Positions 15,400 to 23,287 of a stretch of DNA of 28,898 nucleotides are shown one piece after another. The translations under genes and the position numbers were made by a program. The stretch lies in NCBI GenBank assembly GCA_012719195.1, contig JAAYAV010000242.1, positions 1-28,898 of the forward strand, read 5' to 3'. This DNA is from Anaerolineae bacterium (lineage in GTDB: Bacteria > Chloroflexota > Anaerolineae > DRVO01). Position 1 is the stretch's first letter. Each line of letters begins with the position of its first letter. The notes beneath the pieces are model-generated. The model saw only the letters and a program-made list of their open reading frames with translations. It did no database searches and was not told where the DNA came from.

Positions 15400-16317
15400 A
15401 TGGAGTGGCTTGAGATAAGTGTCGGCGTGGGCGGAGAAGCGGCAGAAGCCGTCTCCGCCTTTCTTTCGCGCTTCGGTTCCGTAGCCGTGGAGGAGTTGTC
15501 GGCCGGCCCCACGGACGCCCGCTCCCACGAGCCCGCCGTGACGGTCCGCGGGTACATCGAGGCCGACCGGGCGGCAACTCTACGCGAACAGATCGAGCAG
15601 GGCCTCTGGCACCTCTCTCAGATGCTCCCCGTGCACGAACCCCAGTACCGCACCCTGACCGAGCAGGACTGGACCGAGGCCTGGAAGGACTACTTCCCGG
15701 TGATGCACCTGGGCGAGCGCACCGTCATCGTCCCCACCTGGCGCCACTACGAGCCCCAACCGGGCGAGATCGTAGTCGCCATGGACCCCGGACAGGCCTT
15801 CGGCACCGGCCTCCATCCCAGCACCCAGCTCTGCCTCTCGGCCCTGGAGACCTTCCTGAGTCCGGGTGACCGCGTGCTGGACGTGGGCACCGGCACCGGC
15901 ATTCTCGCCATCGCCGCCGCCAAGCTGGGCGCCGCCCGGGTGGAGGCCATGGACGTCGAGCCCGCCGCCGTCAGGGCCGCGAGCGATAACGTGCGCGCCA
16001 ATGGTGTGGACGACGCTGTCTCGGTGTACTTCGCCACCCTCACCCCCTTCCGCTCCTCATCCGGCCCCGATCCGGAAGTCTACGCCAAGGGCCCGCATGA
16101 TCTGGTTCTGGCCAACATCATCGCCGAGGTCATCGCCGGTATGGCCGCCGAGTTGGTGCGCCTCACCCGGCCGGGGGGCGTGATCATCACCGCCGGCATC
16201 ATCCTGGAACGCGAGCATCTGGTGTTGGAGGCCTTTGCCGGCCGCGCAGCCCTGATCATGCGCAGCCAGGATGGCGACTGGGTCTCACTCACCTTCCGCG
16301 TCCCCGAGCAGCCATGA
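15400..16317 (+). CDS. prmA: Ribosomal protein L11 methyltransferase
   Basis: PrmA trimethylates residues of ribosomal protein L11 using S-adenosylmethionine. The 305-residue protein begins MEWLEISV, typical of the family. The N-terminal domain recognises L11. The catalytic domain follows with AMDPGQAFGTGLHPSTQLCL (127-146), SAM motif DVGTGTGI (161-168), an acidic end of beta 2 (VEAMDVEP) and LVLANIIAEVI. The start is ATG 15400 with GGGAGG nine bases upstream. The stop overlaps the rsmE start in an ATGA. The dnaJ-prmA-rsmE order matches many Gram-positive heat-shock operons, so it is likely read from the hrcA promoter. Confidence 0.95.
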   Translation: MEWLEISVGVGGEAAEAVSAFLSRFGSVAVEELSAGPTDARSHEPAVTVRGYIEADRAATLREQIEQGLWHLSQMLPVHEPQYRTLTEQDWTEAWKDYFPVMHLGERTVIVPTWRHYEPQPGEIVVAMDPGQAFGTGLHPSTQLCLSALETFLSPGDRVLDVGTGTGILAIAAAKLGAARVEAMDVEPAAVRAASDNVRANGVDDAVSVYFATLTPFRSSSGPDPEVYAKGPHDLVLANIIAEVIAGMAAELVRLTRPGGVIITAGIILEREHLVLEAFAGRAALIMRSQDGDWVSLTFRVPEQP

Positions 16318-17081
16318 CGCCCCTGGACCATCGGTTCTACACCGCGCCCGGCACACTCTCCGGCACAAGCGTCCGCCTGGGCGGTTCCCTGGCGCACCGC
16401 CTCGCCCGGGTGCTGCGTCTGGAGCCCGGCTCCGACATCGCCCTCTTCGACGGTTCCGGCATCGAAGTGCGGGCACGCATCACCACCATGGCCCGTGGCG
16501 AGGTAGAAGCGGAGGTGGTCTCGCGCTCCTACCCGCGGACGGAGCCGCCCGTCCGCTTGACTCTGTGCCAGGCGCTGCTGCCCTCAGACCGGTTCGACTG
16601 GGTGCTGGAGAAGGGCGCCGAGATGGGCGTGACCCGGTTCGTGCCCCTGCTCACTGAGCGCTGCACCGCCAAGCCGCCTGCTCCGGGTGCTGCCACCGAG
16701 CGCAAGCGCGCTCGGTGGCAGGCCGTTGCCGTCGCCGGGTCGGAACTGAGCGGTCGGGTGGTGGCGCCGGAAGTGGCCGCGCCCATGAGCCTGAGCGATG
16801 CTCTCGCTGCATTGGACGGCACCGCTGTCATGGCCTGGGAGGAGTCCACCGCTCCCGTCCGTCCGGTTCTGGCCGGGTTGGCGTCCCAAGGGATCGACAG
16901 CCTCACGCTCCTGGTGGGGCCGGCCGGCGGCCTGACGCCGGAAGAGGCGCGCTCGGCCAGGGAAGCGGGCGTCCGGGTGGTCTCCCTCGGGCCCCGGGTG
17001 ATGCGAGCCGAGACGGCCGCCATCGTGTTCACCGCTCTCTGCCTGCACGAACTGGGGGGGTTCGAACCCCCGGCGCCCTAG
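16314..17081 (+). CDS. rsmE: 16S rRNA (uracil(1498)-N(3))-methyltransferase
   Basis: RsmE methylates U1498 in 16S rRNA at the decoding site. The 255-residue protein has an N-terminal PUA-like domain (HRFYTAPGTLSGTSVRLGGSLAHRLARVLRL) and a SPOUT-fold methyltransferase domain. Key blocks are DWVLEKGAEMGVTRFVPLLTERC, LLVGPAGGLTPEE and VSLGPRVMRAETAAIVFTALCLHELG, the knot motif of the family. The start codon overlaps the prmA stop (ATGA), so the two are probably translationally coupled. It is the last gene of the heat-shock operon. Its stop codon overlaps the stop of the convergent aroD-aroE fusion within a CTAG. Confidence 0.95.
   Translation: MTPLDHRFYTAPGTLSGTSVRLGGSLAHRLARVLRLEPGSDIALFDGSGIEVRARITTMARGEVEAEVVSRSYPRTEPPVRLTLCQALLPSDRFDWVLEKGAEMGVTRFVPLLTERCTAKPPAPGAATERKRARWQAVAVAGSELSGRVVAPEVAAPMSLSDALAALDGTAVMAWEESTAPVRPVLAGLASQGIDSLTLLVGPAGGLTPEEARSAREAGVRVVSLGPRVMRAETAAIVFTALCLHELGGFEPPAP
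17056..17071. other. GC-rich palindrome at the convergent rsmE/aroDE ends
   Basis: GGGGGTTCGAACCCCC, a 16-base perfect palindrome. It is inside the last codons of rsmE and just downstream of the aroDE stop. It could act as a short hairpin terminator for aroDE, but no T-tract follows. The likeness to a tRNA T-arm is coincidental. Confidence 0.4.
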
Positions 17082-18553
17082 TCCTTCGCTCCCAGTCCGG
17101 CCAGCAGGGCCTCCCGCATCACGTCGGTGGGCGCCGGCCGATCCGTCCACAGCTCGAACTGCCCCGCCGCCTGATTGACGAAGTGGCCCAGACCGGAGAC
17201 GGTCCGGCAGCCGGCCCGGCGCGCCTCTCGCAGCAGGCGCGTCTCCAGCGGGTTGTAGACGGCGTCGTAGACCACCAGGCCCAGGCGCAGCATCCCCGCC
17301 GGCACAATGCTGTCCTCCACCCGCGGGTGCATGCCCACGCTGGTCGTCTGCACCAAGACGTCGGGGGTTACTCGCCCCATCTCCTCCATGGCCACGAACT
17401 CGGCGCCGACCTCCCAGGCCAGGGCGAGTCCTCGCTCCACCGTGCGGTTGGTGAGTACCAGCCGCGCCCCACGCTCGGTGAGGCCGTGCGCCAACGCGCG
17501 ACCCAGGCCCCCGGCGCCCACCAGGAGCACGCATTTGCCCTTCAGCGTCTCGCCCGGTGGCAGGGCCGCTTCGATGGTGACGAGCGCTCCCTCCACATCG
17601 GTATTGTAGCCGCGCTTTCGACCGTCGTCGTCCACCGCTATCGTGTTCACCGACTCCAGCCGCGCCGCCAGCGGCTGCACCTCGTCCAGCGCCGCGATGA
17701 CCGTCTGCTTGTGCGGGATGGTGACGCTGTAGCCGCGAAAACCAAGCGGCGTGAACTGCTCCAGGAAGCTCACCGGTTCCTGCACCAGGAGAGGCAGGTA
17801 CACCGCATCCAGGCCGACGGCTCGGAAGGCGGCGTTGTGCACGGCCGGACTCATGGAGTGGCCCACCGGGTTGGCCATCACCCCATAGAGCGCGGTGCGC
17901 GCAGTGATCCCGCGGAAGCGGTACATCCCCAGCAGATCGGTCAAAGGCACCTGCCCCGGAGCCACCGCCGCACCGGCCTCAACACTGGCGAAGGTAAGGA
18001 AGGCGCCGTAGCGGCCGGCCAGGAGGCGACTCACCACCCCCGCTTCCCCCATGGCCAAGGCTATCGTGGGCCGGTCTGTGCCCTGCAGCAGCCGGAACAC
18101 CTCCAGGTTGTCCTCGATCCGCCTGGCCGTGACGGCAATCTTCACCACGTCCGCGTCCAGGGCCGCCAGGCGCCGGTGCAGCTGCTCCAGGGGTCGAGGC
18201 ACACCCTCGAAGTCGTGGTAGGACACGATGCGCCGGCACCCCGGGACCCGCTCCAGGGAGGACGAGGCATCGTGCTCGATGTCCACGTACTCTGCCCCGA
18301 GGGCCATCGCCCGTCGCAGCACAGCCAGGCGCTCCGATTCGTCGCCCACGAAGCGGCCACCCTCTCGCTCGGGGCGGTAGGTGACTATGACCGGGCAGGG
18401 ACGCCGTCCGATCAGCGCCGCCAGGTCAAATCCGGGGATGAGGTCCAGCCGCAGTTCCACCAGGTCGGCGCCACCGGCAACGGCGGCAGCCATGGCGGCT
18501 ATCGCTGCCTTAGTGCCCTCGGCGGCCACCGACACACACACCAGCGTGCTCAT
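17078..18553 (-). CDS. Bifunctional 3-dehydroquinate dehydratase (type I) / shikimate dehydrogenase
   Basis: Two consecutive shikimate-pathway enzymes in one 491-residue chain. Residues 1-215 are a type I (Schiff-base) dehydroquinase: ELRLD (33-37), catalytic His113 in SYHDFEG, and Lys138 in ADVVKIAVTA, which binds the substrate. Residues 220-491 are shikimate dehydrogenase: GVMANPVGHSMSPAVHN (224-240), catalytic Lys282 in TIPHK, Asp319 in GYNTDVEG, NADP-binding GAGGLG (346-351) with TNRT (368-371), and GLGHFVNQAAGQFELW. The same domain order is known from plants and some bacteria. ATG 18553 fits the conserved start, though its ribosome-binding site is weak; ATG 18601 would add 16 residues. 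Both active sites look intact. Confidence 0.94.
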   Translation of the reverse strand: MSTLVCVSVAAEGTKAAIAAMAAAVAGGADLVELRLDLIPGFDLAALIGRRPCPVIVTYRPEREGGRFVGDESERLAVLRRAMALGAEYVDIEHDASSSLERVPGCRRIVSYHDFEGVPRPLEQLHRRLAALDADVVKIAVTARRIEDNLEVFRLLQGTDRPTIALAMGEAGVVSRLLAGRYGAFLTFASVEAGAAVAPGQVPLTDLLGMYRFRGITARTALYGVMANPVGHSMSPAVHNAAFRAVGLDAVYLPLLVQEPVSFLEQFTPLGFRGYSVTIPHKQTVIAALDEVQPLAARLESVNTIAVDDDGRKRGYNTDVEGALVTIEAALPPGETLKGKCVLLVGAGGLGRALAHGLTERGARLVLTNRTVERGLALAWEVGAEFVAMEEMGRVTPDVLVQTTSVGMHPRVEDSIVPAGMLRLGLVVYDAVYNPLETRLLREARRAGCRTVSGLGHFVNQAAGQFELWTDRPAPTDVMREALLAGLGAKD

Positions 18554-18634
18554 ACGACCCAACGCTTTCTCCTCGTCCGGCAGGCTCCGTAGCACGGCCA
18601 TGTTAGCGCTGACCGCCTTGCGCGGCCAGGGTCG

Positions 18635-18663
18635 TTGCCTTGTCCGCTCGCGGTCGCTAGTAT
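18635..18663 (+). promoter_or_regulatory. Candidate promoter of the URO-D pair
   Basis: TTGCCT (18635-18640), a 17-base spacer and TAGTAT (18658-18663), four of six matches in each box. The start would be near 18670, directly before the inverted repeat at 18671-18701. Confidence 0.4.
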
Positions 18664-18670
18664 TGGCGCA

Positions 18671-18701
18671 GTCCTGCCTCTGCATGCGGTTGCGGCAGGA
18701 C
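18671..18701. repeat. Inverted repeat in the aroDE/URO-D divergent region
   Basis: GTCCTGCC (18671-18678) and its perfect complement GGCAGGAC (18694-18701) are separated by 15 bases. The repeat lies between the candidate promoter and the ribosome-binding site (GGGGAGG at 18713-18719) of the first URO-D gene. It could be an operator or a 5' leader hairpin. Confidence 0.5.
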
Positions 18702-18724
18702 GGATATGTGCCGGGGAGGCTGTA

Positions 18725-19798
18725 GTGGACCGAATGACCTCGCGTGAGAGAATGCTTGCCGCCATCCGGCATCAGCCGGTCGACCGTGTTCCGGTAGCGC
18801 CCTTCGGGCTCGGCCGGCTCGACCCCGCGGGCGAGGTGGCTGCCGAACTGATCGAGAAGACCGATCCCTTCATCCTGGTACGCGCCGGCGGCGATCCTCT
18901 GATCGGCGCCGACCCGGATGTGACCGTAACCGAAGAGGGCCCCGACCGCATCACTATCTACCACACTCCCAAAGGAGACCTGCGCCAGGTCTACCATCGC
19001 ACCGAGATCACCGGCTACTGGACTGAGTTTCCCTGCCACAACGCCGGCGAACTGGAGGGCCTGATCTCTATGCCCTGGAAGCCAGCCGTCGTCGACACCG
19101 GTCCCTTCCTGCAGCGCAAGGCCGAGATCGGCGACGATGGCCTCGTATTGGCGGGCATCGTGGATGGCATCTGCTTCCCTGCCATCTACATGTCACCGGA
19201 GGACATGTGCATCCTCTGGGCCGAGGCACCCGAGTTCATGACCGACGTGGTGGCGGAAGCGGCCCGTCGCGTCGAGGACTTCGTGACCCGCACGTCCCAG
19301 CAGGGCGTGGACGGGTACCGCATCATTGGCGGCGAGTATGCCAGCGAGATGCTGGGGCCACGCGGCTTCGCCGCTCTCATCACCCCTTTCGACACGGCTC
19401 TGGTTGATCTCATCCACCGCCACAACGGCATCGCCCACTACCACAACCACGGCGACGTCAACCGCTTCATGGAGGCCTTCGCCGATTTGGGAATCGACTC
19501 GCTCGACCCGCTGGAGGTCCCTCCCTTCGGCAACGTGGACCTTAGCGACGCCATGCGCCGCGTCGGAGATCGCGTTTGCTTCGTCGGTGGGCTGGACGAC
19601 ATGGAGATACTCGAGACGCGCTCCACCGAGGAAGTGCTGCGGCTGGGGCGGGAAACACTGCGCAAGACCGGTTCGCGCAACTTCATGCTGGGCGGCACCA
19701 CTTCCGGCATCTTCACAGAGAAAGCGGCGCGGCACTTCATCGCCCTGGTCGACGTAGCACGCGAGTTCGGCGATCCGGGCCCCCTGGGTGAGTTGTGA
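18725..19798 (+). CDS. URO-D superfamily protein (corrinoid methyltransferase-like), gene 1
   Basis: A 357-residue member of the uroporphyrinogen decarboxylase superfamily. It opens with MTSRERMLAAIRHQPVDRVPV, the start typical of the methyltransferase-like branch (MtaA/CmuA relatives) rather than of haem-pathway HemE. Later blocks include DGYRIIGGEYASEMLGP and HYHNHGDVNRFMEAFADLGIDSLDPLE, then LGGTTSGIF near the end. In MtaA-like enzymes a His-x-Cys in this second block binds zinc; here the sequence is His238-x-His240-x-His242, so the metal site would differ if present. The start is GTG 18725, with GGGGAGG ending five bases upstream; ATG 18734 is an alternative. The stop overlaps the next start (TGATG). 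No corrinoid protein gene is adjacent, so the substrate is unknown. Confidence 0.82.
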   Translation: MDRMTSRERMLAAIRHQPVDRVPVAPFGLGRLDPAGEVAAELIEKTDPFILVRAGGDPLIGADPDVTVTEEGPDRITIYHTPKGDLRQVYHRTEITGYWTEFPCHNAGELEGLISMPWKPAVVDTGPFLQRKAEIGDDGLVLAGIVDGICFPAIYMSPEDMCILWAEAPEFMTDVVAEAARRVEDFVTRTSQQGVDGYRIIGGEYASEMLGPRGFAALITPFDTALVDLIHRHNGIAHYHNHGDVNRFMEAFADLGIDSLDPLEVPPFGNVDLSDAMRRVGDRVCFVGGLDDMEILETRSTEEVLRLGRETLRKTGSRNFMLGGTTSGIFTEKAARHFIALVDVAREFGDPGPLGEL

Positions 19799-20787
19799 TG
19801 ACCGAGGAGACTGGGGTCCGCTGGCGTCTGGCAGTACCACCGGAGGTGGAGACCGAGTACGTAGGGACCACGCTCGGCCCGTACTACAGCGACGCCCGGG
19901 TGGCCGTAGACACACAGCTCCAAGCCTGCGAGGTGTTCCGCAACCTGTACGGCGTCGCTACCGGCGAGCCGAGCGTTCCGGTGCCCGCCTACGTGGGTGT
20001 TGCCTCGCTCGGCGCCAGCATGGTCCTGCCCGACGATCATCCGCCCATGGTCGCCAACCAGGGACGCGTCCTCGCCGACTGGCCGGCCGTCCTCGCACTG
20101 CGCCCCGCCGTTCCCGAGTCCAGCGAGTGGCTGAACCGCTATCTGGAGATGCGCGAGGAGATGGGCCGCCTATTAGGCAAACTGCCTCCTCTGGGGGCCG
20201 GGCAAGAGGGGCCCATCACCTCTGCCGTGCTGCTCCGGGGAGACCAGTTCTTCCTGGATGTCCTGGACGAGCCTGAGGTGGCCCACCACCTTCTCGGGGT
20301 AGTGACGCAGACCTACATCAGCTTCGTCCGCCACGTCCGCCGGCTCAACGGCCAGGAGGAGCACGGCGGGGTCGGCATCGCCGATGATATGGCCGGGATG
20401 CTGCCGCCCTCGCTCTGGCCCGAGTTCGTCCTCCCCTATTGGGAGCGCATCTACCAGGAACTAGGCCCCGGGCGCCGCAGCGTCCATACCGAGCTCCTGC
20501 GGCCCGGCCACCTGCCCTTCCTGCGTCAACTTGACATTGGCTCCTACGACCCGGGCAACGACCAATACCTGGAGGTCACCGACATCGTGCCCTTGGTGGA
20601 GCACATGGACGTCTCCTGGAACCTCTACACCGTGCGCGACATGCTCAACGGCACTCCCGAGTCTGTCCGCTCCACCTACGAGAACGCGGTTGCGGCGGGT
20701 GCGAGGGTTATCATGACGGAGCTTTGCCGCCGCACGCCTCGAGAGAACGTTCATGCCTTCGTGGAGGTGGGCCGGCGTTTTGAGTAG
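19798..20787 (+). CDS. URO-D superfamily-like protein, gene 2
   Basis: A 329-residue protein coupled to the previous gene by a TGATG overlap. It has the overall pattern of the URO-D barrel, with a C-terminal EVTDIVPLVEHMDVSWNLYTVRDMLNGTPESVRSTYENAVAAGARVIMTELCRRTPRENVHAFVEVGRRFE resembling the closing strand-helix repeats of the fold. Assignment is by weak resemblance and by its partner. The N-terminal RERxLAA motif of gene 1 is absent, and no His-x-Cys zinc motif is visible; His-containing HTELLRPGHLPFL occupies a comparable place. The two may act as a heteromer or on successive steps, but that is inference. It ends before a 71-base gap with a candidate promoter. Confidence 0.65.
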   Translation: MTEETGVRWRLAVPPEVETEYVGTTLGPYYSDARVAVDTQLQACEVFRNLYGVATGEPSVPVPAYVGVASLGASMVLPDDHPPMVANQGRVLADWPAVLALRPAVPESSEWLNRYLEMREEMGRLLGKLPPLGAGQEGPITSAVLLRGDQFFLDVLDEPEVAHHLLGVVTQTYISFVRHVRRLNGQEEHGGVGIADDMAGMLPPSLWPEFVLPYWERIYQELGPGRRSVHTELLRPGHLPFLRQLDIGSYDPGNDQYLEVTDIVPLVEHMDVSWNLYTVRDMLNGTPESVRSTYENAVAAGARVIMTELCRRTPRENVHAFVEVGRRFE

Positions 20788-20798
20788 ACGTCAGTACG

Positions 20799-20828
20799 TT
20801 GGCCCAGCCGACAGCCGGGTGCTATCCT
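20799..20828 (+). promoter_or_regulatory. Candidate promoter of the M42 peptidase cluster
   Basis: TTGGCC (20799-20804), an 18-base spacer and TATCCT (20823-20828), four of six matches in each box. It lies upstream of the TTG start at 20859. Confidence 0.38.
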
Positions 20829-20858
20829 CGATGCTCAGCCCCCTAGGGGAGGAGTACC

Positions 20859-21125
20859 TTGACAAGCAAAGGAATGCCGACGGCTCAAGCATCGGGCAGG
20901 CAACTGGCCCGCGCATTGGCCGCCGTAGAGGGTAGACTGCACTTGCTGTACGCGCGCAACACATCGTCCGACCTACGACGACGCCTGGCCGCCATTGACG
21001 CCGCAACTGACATACAGTCGCCGCTCTGGGACGAGGTGCTGCAGATCGAGTACCTCGAGAATGCCCGTGAGGCCCTGCAGCACTCGCTGCGCGCCCTCGA
21101 TCAGCGACACGGGAGGCCGCAATGA
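20859..21125 (+). CDS. Small helical protein of unknown function
   Basis: An 88-residue protein I do not recognise. It looks entirely helical and charged, without signal peptide or membrane helix, with RQLARALAAVEGRLHLLYARN and VLQIEYLENAREALQHSLRALDQRH. I chose TTG 20859 as start because AGGGGAGGAG (20844-20853) ends five bases before it; ATG 20874 is too close to an AGGA to be convincing. The stop overlaps the next gene's start in an ATGA, so it is probably the first gene of the M42 peptidase operon. A partner or assembly factor for the peptidases is possible but unsupported by sequence. Confidence 0.7.
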   Translation: MTSKGMPTAQASGRQLARALAAVEGRLHLLYARNTSSDLRRRLAAIDAATDIQSPLWDEVLQIEYLENAREALQHSLRALDQRHGRPQ

Positions 21126-22183
21126 CCACCGCTGAGTTCCTCAAAACCATTACGGAAGCGCACGGCGTGTCCGGGTACGAGCATAACGTACGCGACATCG
21201 TCGTCCAGGAGTTCAGCGCTCTTTGCGATGAAGTGCGGGTCGACCCCATGGGCAGCGTTTGGGGCGTCAAGCGCGGGACTGTCGGTGGCCGCCGCATTAT
21301 GCTGGCGGGACACATGGACGAGATCGGTCTCATCGTGAAGAAGCTGGACAAGCACGTCATCCGCTTCACCCAAGTGGGCGGCTTCGACGTACGCGTTCTG
21401 CCGGGCCAGCCGGTGTGGGTGCACGGCCGCCAGAGCATGCCCGGCGTCATCGGCATGCGCCCGCCCCACGTCATGCCCGCTGCAGAGCGGGACAAGGTCA
21501 TCCCCATGGAAGACCTCTTCATCGACGTCGGGCTGACGGCTGAAGAACTCGCGCAGCAGATCCGCGTGGGCGACACGATCACGCTGCGGCGCGGTTATGT
21601 CGAGCTGAAGAACGGGCTCGTCGCCAGCAAGGCCATGGACGACCGAGCGGCGGTGGCTTCCCTCCTAGAGTGCCTGCAGGTACTGCAAGGCCTCAAGCAC
21701 AACTGGGACGTCTACGCCGTGGCCACGGTCCAAGAAGAGGTAGGGTTGCGGGGGGCCATGACCAGTGCCTACGGCGTTGCCCCGGACGCAGCCATTGCGG
21801 TGGACGTCACCTTCGCCCGCACGCCCGAGCTGCCGGAGACGGGAACGGTGGAGGCGGACAAGGGCCCGGGCATCGCTCGGGGCCCGAACCTTCACCCGGT
21901 GATGTACGACCGCCTGGTGGAGACAGCCAAACGCTACGAGATGCCCTACCAGCCGGAACCGGTTCCCGGAGCGAGCGGGACCGACGCCTGGGCCATCCAG
22001 GTCTCCCGGCAGGGCGTGCCGACGGCGCTTCTCGGCCTGCCGCTGCGCTACATGCACACGCCCGTCGAGACGCTTTCCCTCAGAGATGTGGAGCGCTGCG
22101 GCCGCCTGATGGCCTACTTCATCGCCGACCTGGACGATACTATCTTGGATAGTTTCCGGCCGGCGCTGCCGGAGGGGGAATGA
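21122..22183 (+). CDS. M42 family metallo-aminopeptidase, copy 1
   Basis: M42 enzymes (glutamyl aminopeptidase/TET type) remove N-terminal residues from peptides and often assemble as large tetrahedral dodecamers in the cytoplasm. This 353-residue member has the expected dinuclear metal set: His64 and Asp66 in AGHMDEIGL, bridging Asp173 in KAMDDRAA, catalytic Glu205 and metal-binding Glu206 in QEEVGLRG, Asp228 in AVDVT and His312 in RYMHTP. Its start overlaps the preceding stop (ATGA) and its stop overlaps the start of copy 2, so the genes form one operon. Substrate preference cannot be read from sequence. Older annotations call such proteins endoglucanase or cellulase M. Confidence 0.93.
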   Translation: MTTAEFLKTITEAHGVSGYEHNVRDIVVQEFSALCDEVRVDPMGSVWGVKRGTVGGRRIMLAGHMDEIGLIVKKLDKHVIRFTQVGGFDVRVLPGQPVWVHGRQSMPGVIGMRPPHVMPAAERDKVIPMEDLFIDVGLTAEELAQQIRVGDTITLRRGYVELKNGLVASKAMDDRAAVASLLECLQVLQGLKHNWDVYAVATVQEEVGLRGAMTSAYGVAPDAAIAVDVTFARTPELPETGTVEADKGPGIARGPNLHPVMYDRLVETAKRYEMPYQPEPVPGASGTDAWAIQVSRQGVPTALLGLPLRYMHTPVETLSLRDVERCGRLMAYFIADLDDTILDSFRPALPEGE

Positions 22184-23259
22184 TGGACATAGGCTTCCTG
22201 AAGACTCTCAGCGAAGCGCGGGGCGTATCCGGCAACGAAGGTGAGGTACGTGATCACCTGGCCCGCACCCTGCGCGGCGTTGTCGACGAACTGATAACCG
22301 ACACCATCGGGAACCTGATCGCCGTCCGGCGCGGCACCGGTGAGTCGCCCCTGCGGGTGATGGTCGCCGCCCATATGGACGAGGTGGGCCTGATGATCAC
22401 CGCCGCCGACGCCAACGGCTACCTGCGCTTCCAGCCCGTGGGTGGAATCGACGCTCGTGTCCTCCCCGCCAAGCGCGTGCTGGTGGGCAAGGATGCCGTG
22501 CCCGGCATAATCGGCGTCAAGCCGGTGCACCTGACCGAGCCGAGTGAGCGCCGCAACGTCCTCAAGGTGGACCAGCTCTACATCGACATCGGCGCCAAGA
22601 GCAAGGACGAAGCCCTCGGCATTGCTCCCCTAGGCGAGTTCGCCACCTTCGACACGCCCTTCCAGTACCTCCAAGGGGCCAGCATTGAGGGTGACGAACC
22701 CCGCGGTCGCATCAGCGGAAAGTGCTTCGACGACCGGGCCGGCTGCTTCATCCTCCACAACCTCCTTCAGAAGCAGTACCCCTTCGACCTCTACGGGGTC
22801 TTCACTGTGCAGGAGGAGGTCGGTCTGCGCGGTGCGCGCGTGGCCGCCTTCGGCATAGACCCGGACCTCGCTTTCGTCCTCGAGGGCACCGTGTGCGATG
22901 ACTCCCCCAAGGAAGACGACGTCAGCCCCACGACCACCCTCGGCCTAGGCGCCGCCATCAGCATCGCCGACGCCAGTGTTATCGCCGACCGTCGCCTGGT
23001 GGATCTGCTCATCGAGACGGCCACGGAAGAAGGAATTCCTTACCAGATCAAGCAGCCGATGGTCGGGGGAACAGATGCTGGTGCCATCCACCTGCAGCGG
23101 GAGGGGATCCCTTCCGTGCCCGTGGCCGTGCCATCGCGCTACCTGCACTCTCCTGAGTCCGTCATAGACTTGCTCGACCTGCAGCACACCATCCGCCTGG
23201 TCGGCGCCGCCCTCGAGCGGCTCCCGGCCGTCTGGGGCTCACGCGGCGGCGTGGCCTAA
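22180..23259 (+). CDS. M42 family metallo-aminopeptidase, copy 2
   Basis: A 359-residue paralogue of the flanking genes. Metal and catalytic positions are His65 and Asp67 (AAHMDEVG), Asp184 (KCFDDRAG), Glu212 and Glu213 (QEEVGLRG), and His323 (RYLHSP). Where copies 1 and 3 have Asp in AVDVT, this one has Glu235 in FVLEGTVCDD, a possible replacement ligand. It also has a distinct insert (QYLQGASIEGDEPRGRIS) before the bridging aspartate. ATG 22180 overlaps the upstream stop; ATG 22183, with GGAGG at slightly better spacing, is equally possible. The divergence of the three copies suggests different substrate preferences or mixed-subunit complexes. Confidence 0.92.
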   Translation: MMDIGFLKTLSEARGVSGNEGEVRDHLARTLRGVVDELITDTIGNLIAVRRGTGESPLRVMVAAHMDEVGLMITAADANGYLRFQPVGGIDARVLPAKRVLVGKDAVPGIIGVKPVHLTEPSERRNVLKVDQLYIDIGAKSKDEALGIAPLGEFATFDTPFQYLQGASIEGDEPRGRISGKCFDDRAGCFILHNLLQKQYPFDLYGVFTVQEEVGLRGARVAAFGIDPDLAFVLEGTVCDDSPKEDDVSPTTTLGLGAAISIADASVIADRRLVDLLIETATEEGIPYQIKQPMVGGTDAGAIHLQREGIPSVPVAVPSRYLHSPESVIDLLDLQHTIRLVGAALERLPAVWGSRGGVA

Positions 23260-23287
23260 GGCCTCGCGCCACATCAGGGAGGTTTCG

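Noticed and set aside
17054..17078. tRNA T-arm-like sequence (GGGTTCGAACCCCC), possible tRNA fragment or attachment site
   Set aside because: No acceptor, D or anticodon arms lie upstream; the bases encode the conserved end of RsmE.
16715..18592. A 625-codon open frame on the plus strand opposite aroDE
   Set aside because: The translation is low-complexity Arg/Gly/His-rich without domains. The minus strand encodes two complete enzymes over the same bases.
20838..20853. CCCCTAGGGG palindrome before the small helical protein gene as an operator
   Set aside because: It mostly reflects the Shine-Dalgarno run next to a C-run; too short to call an operator.
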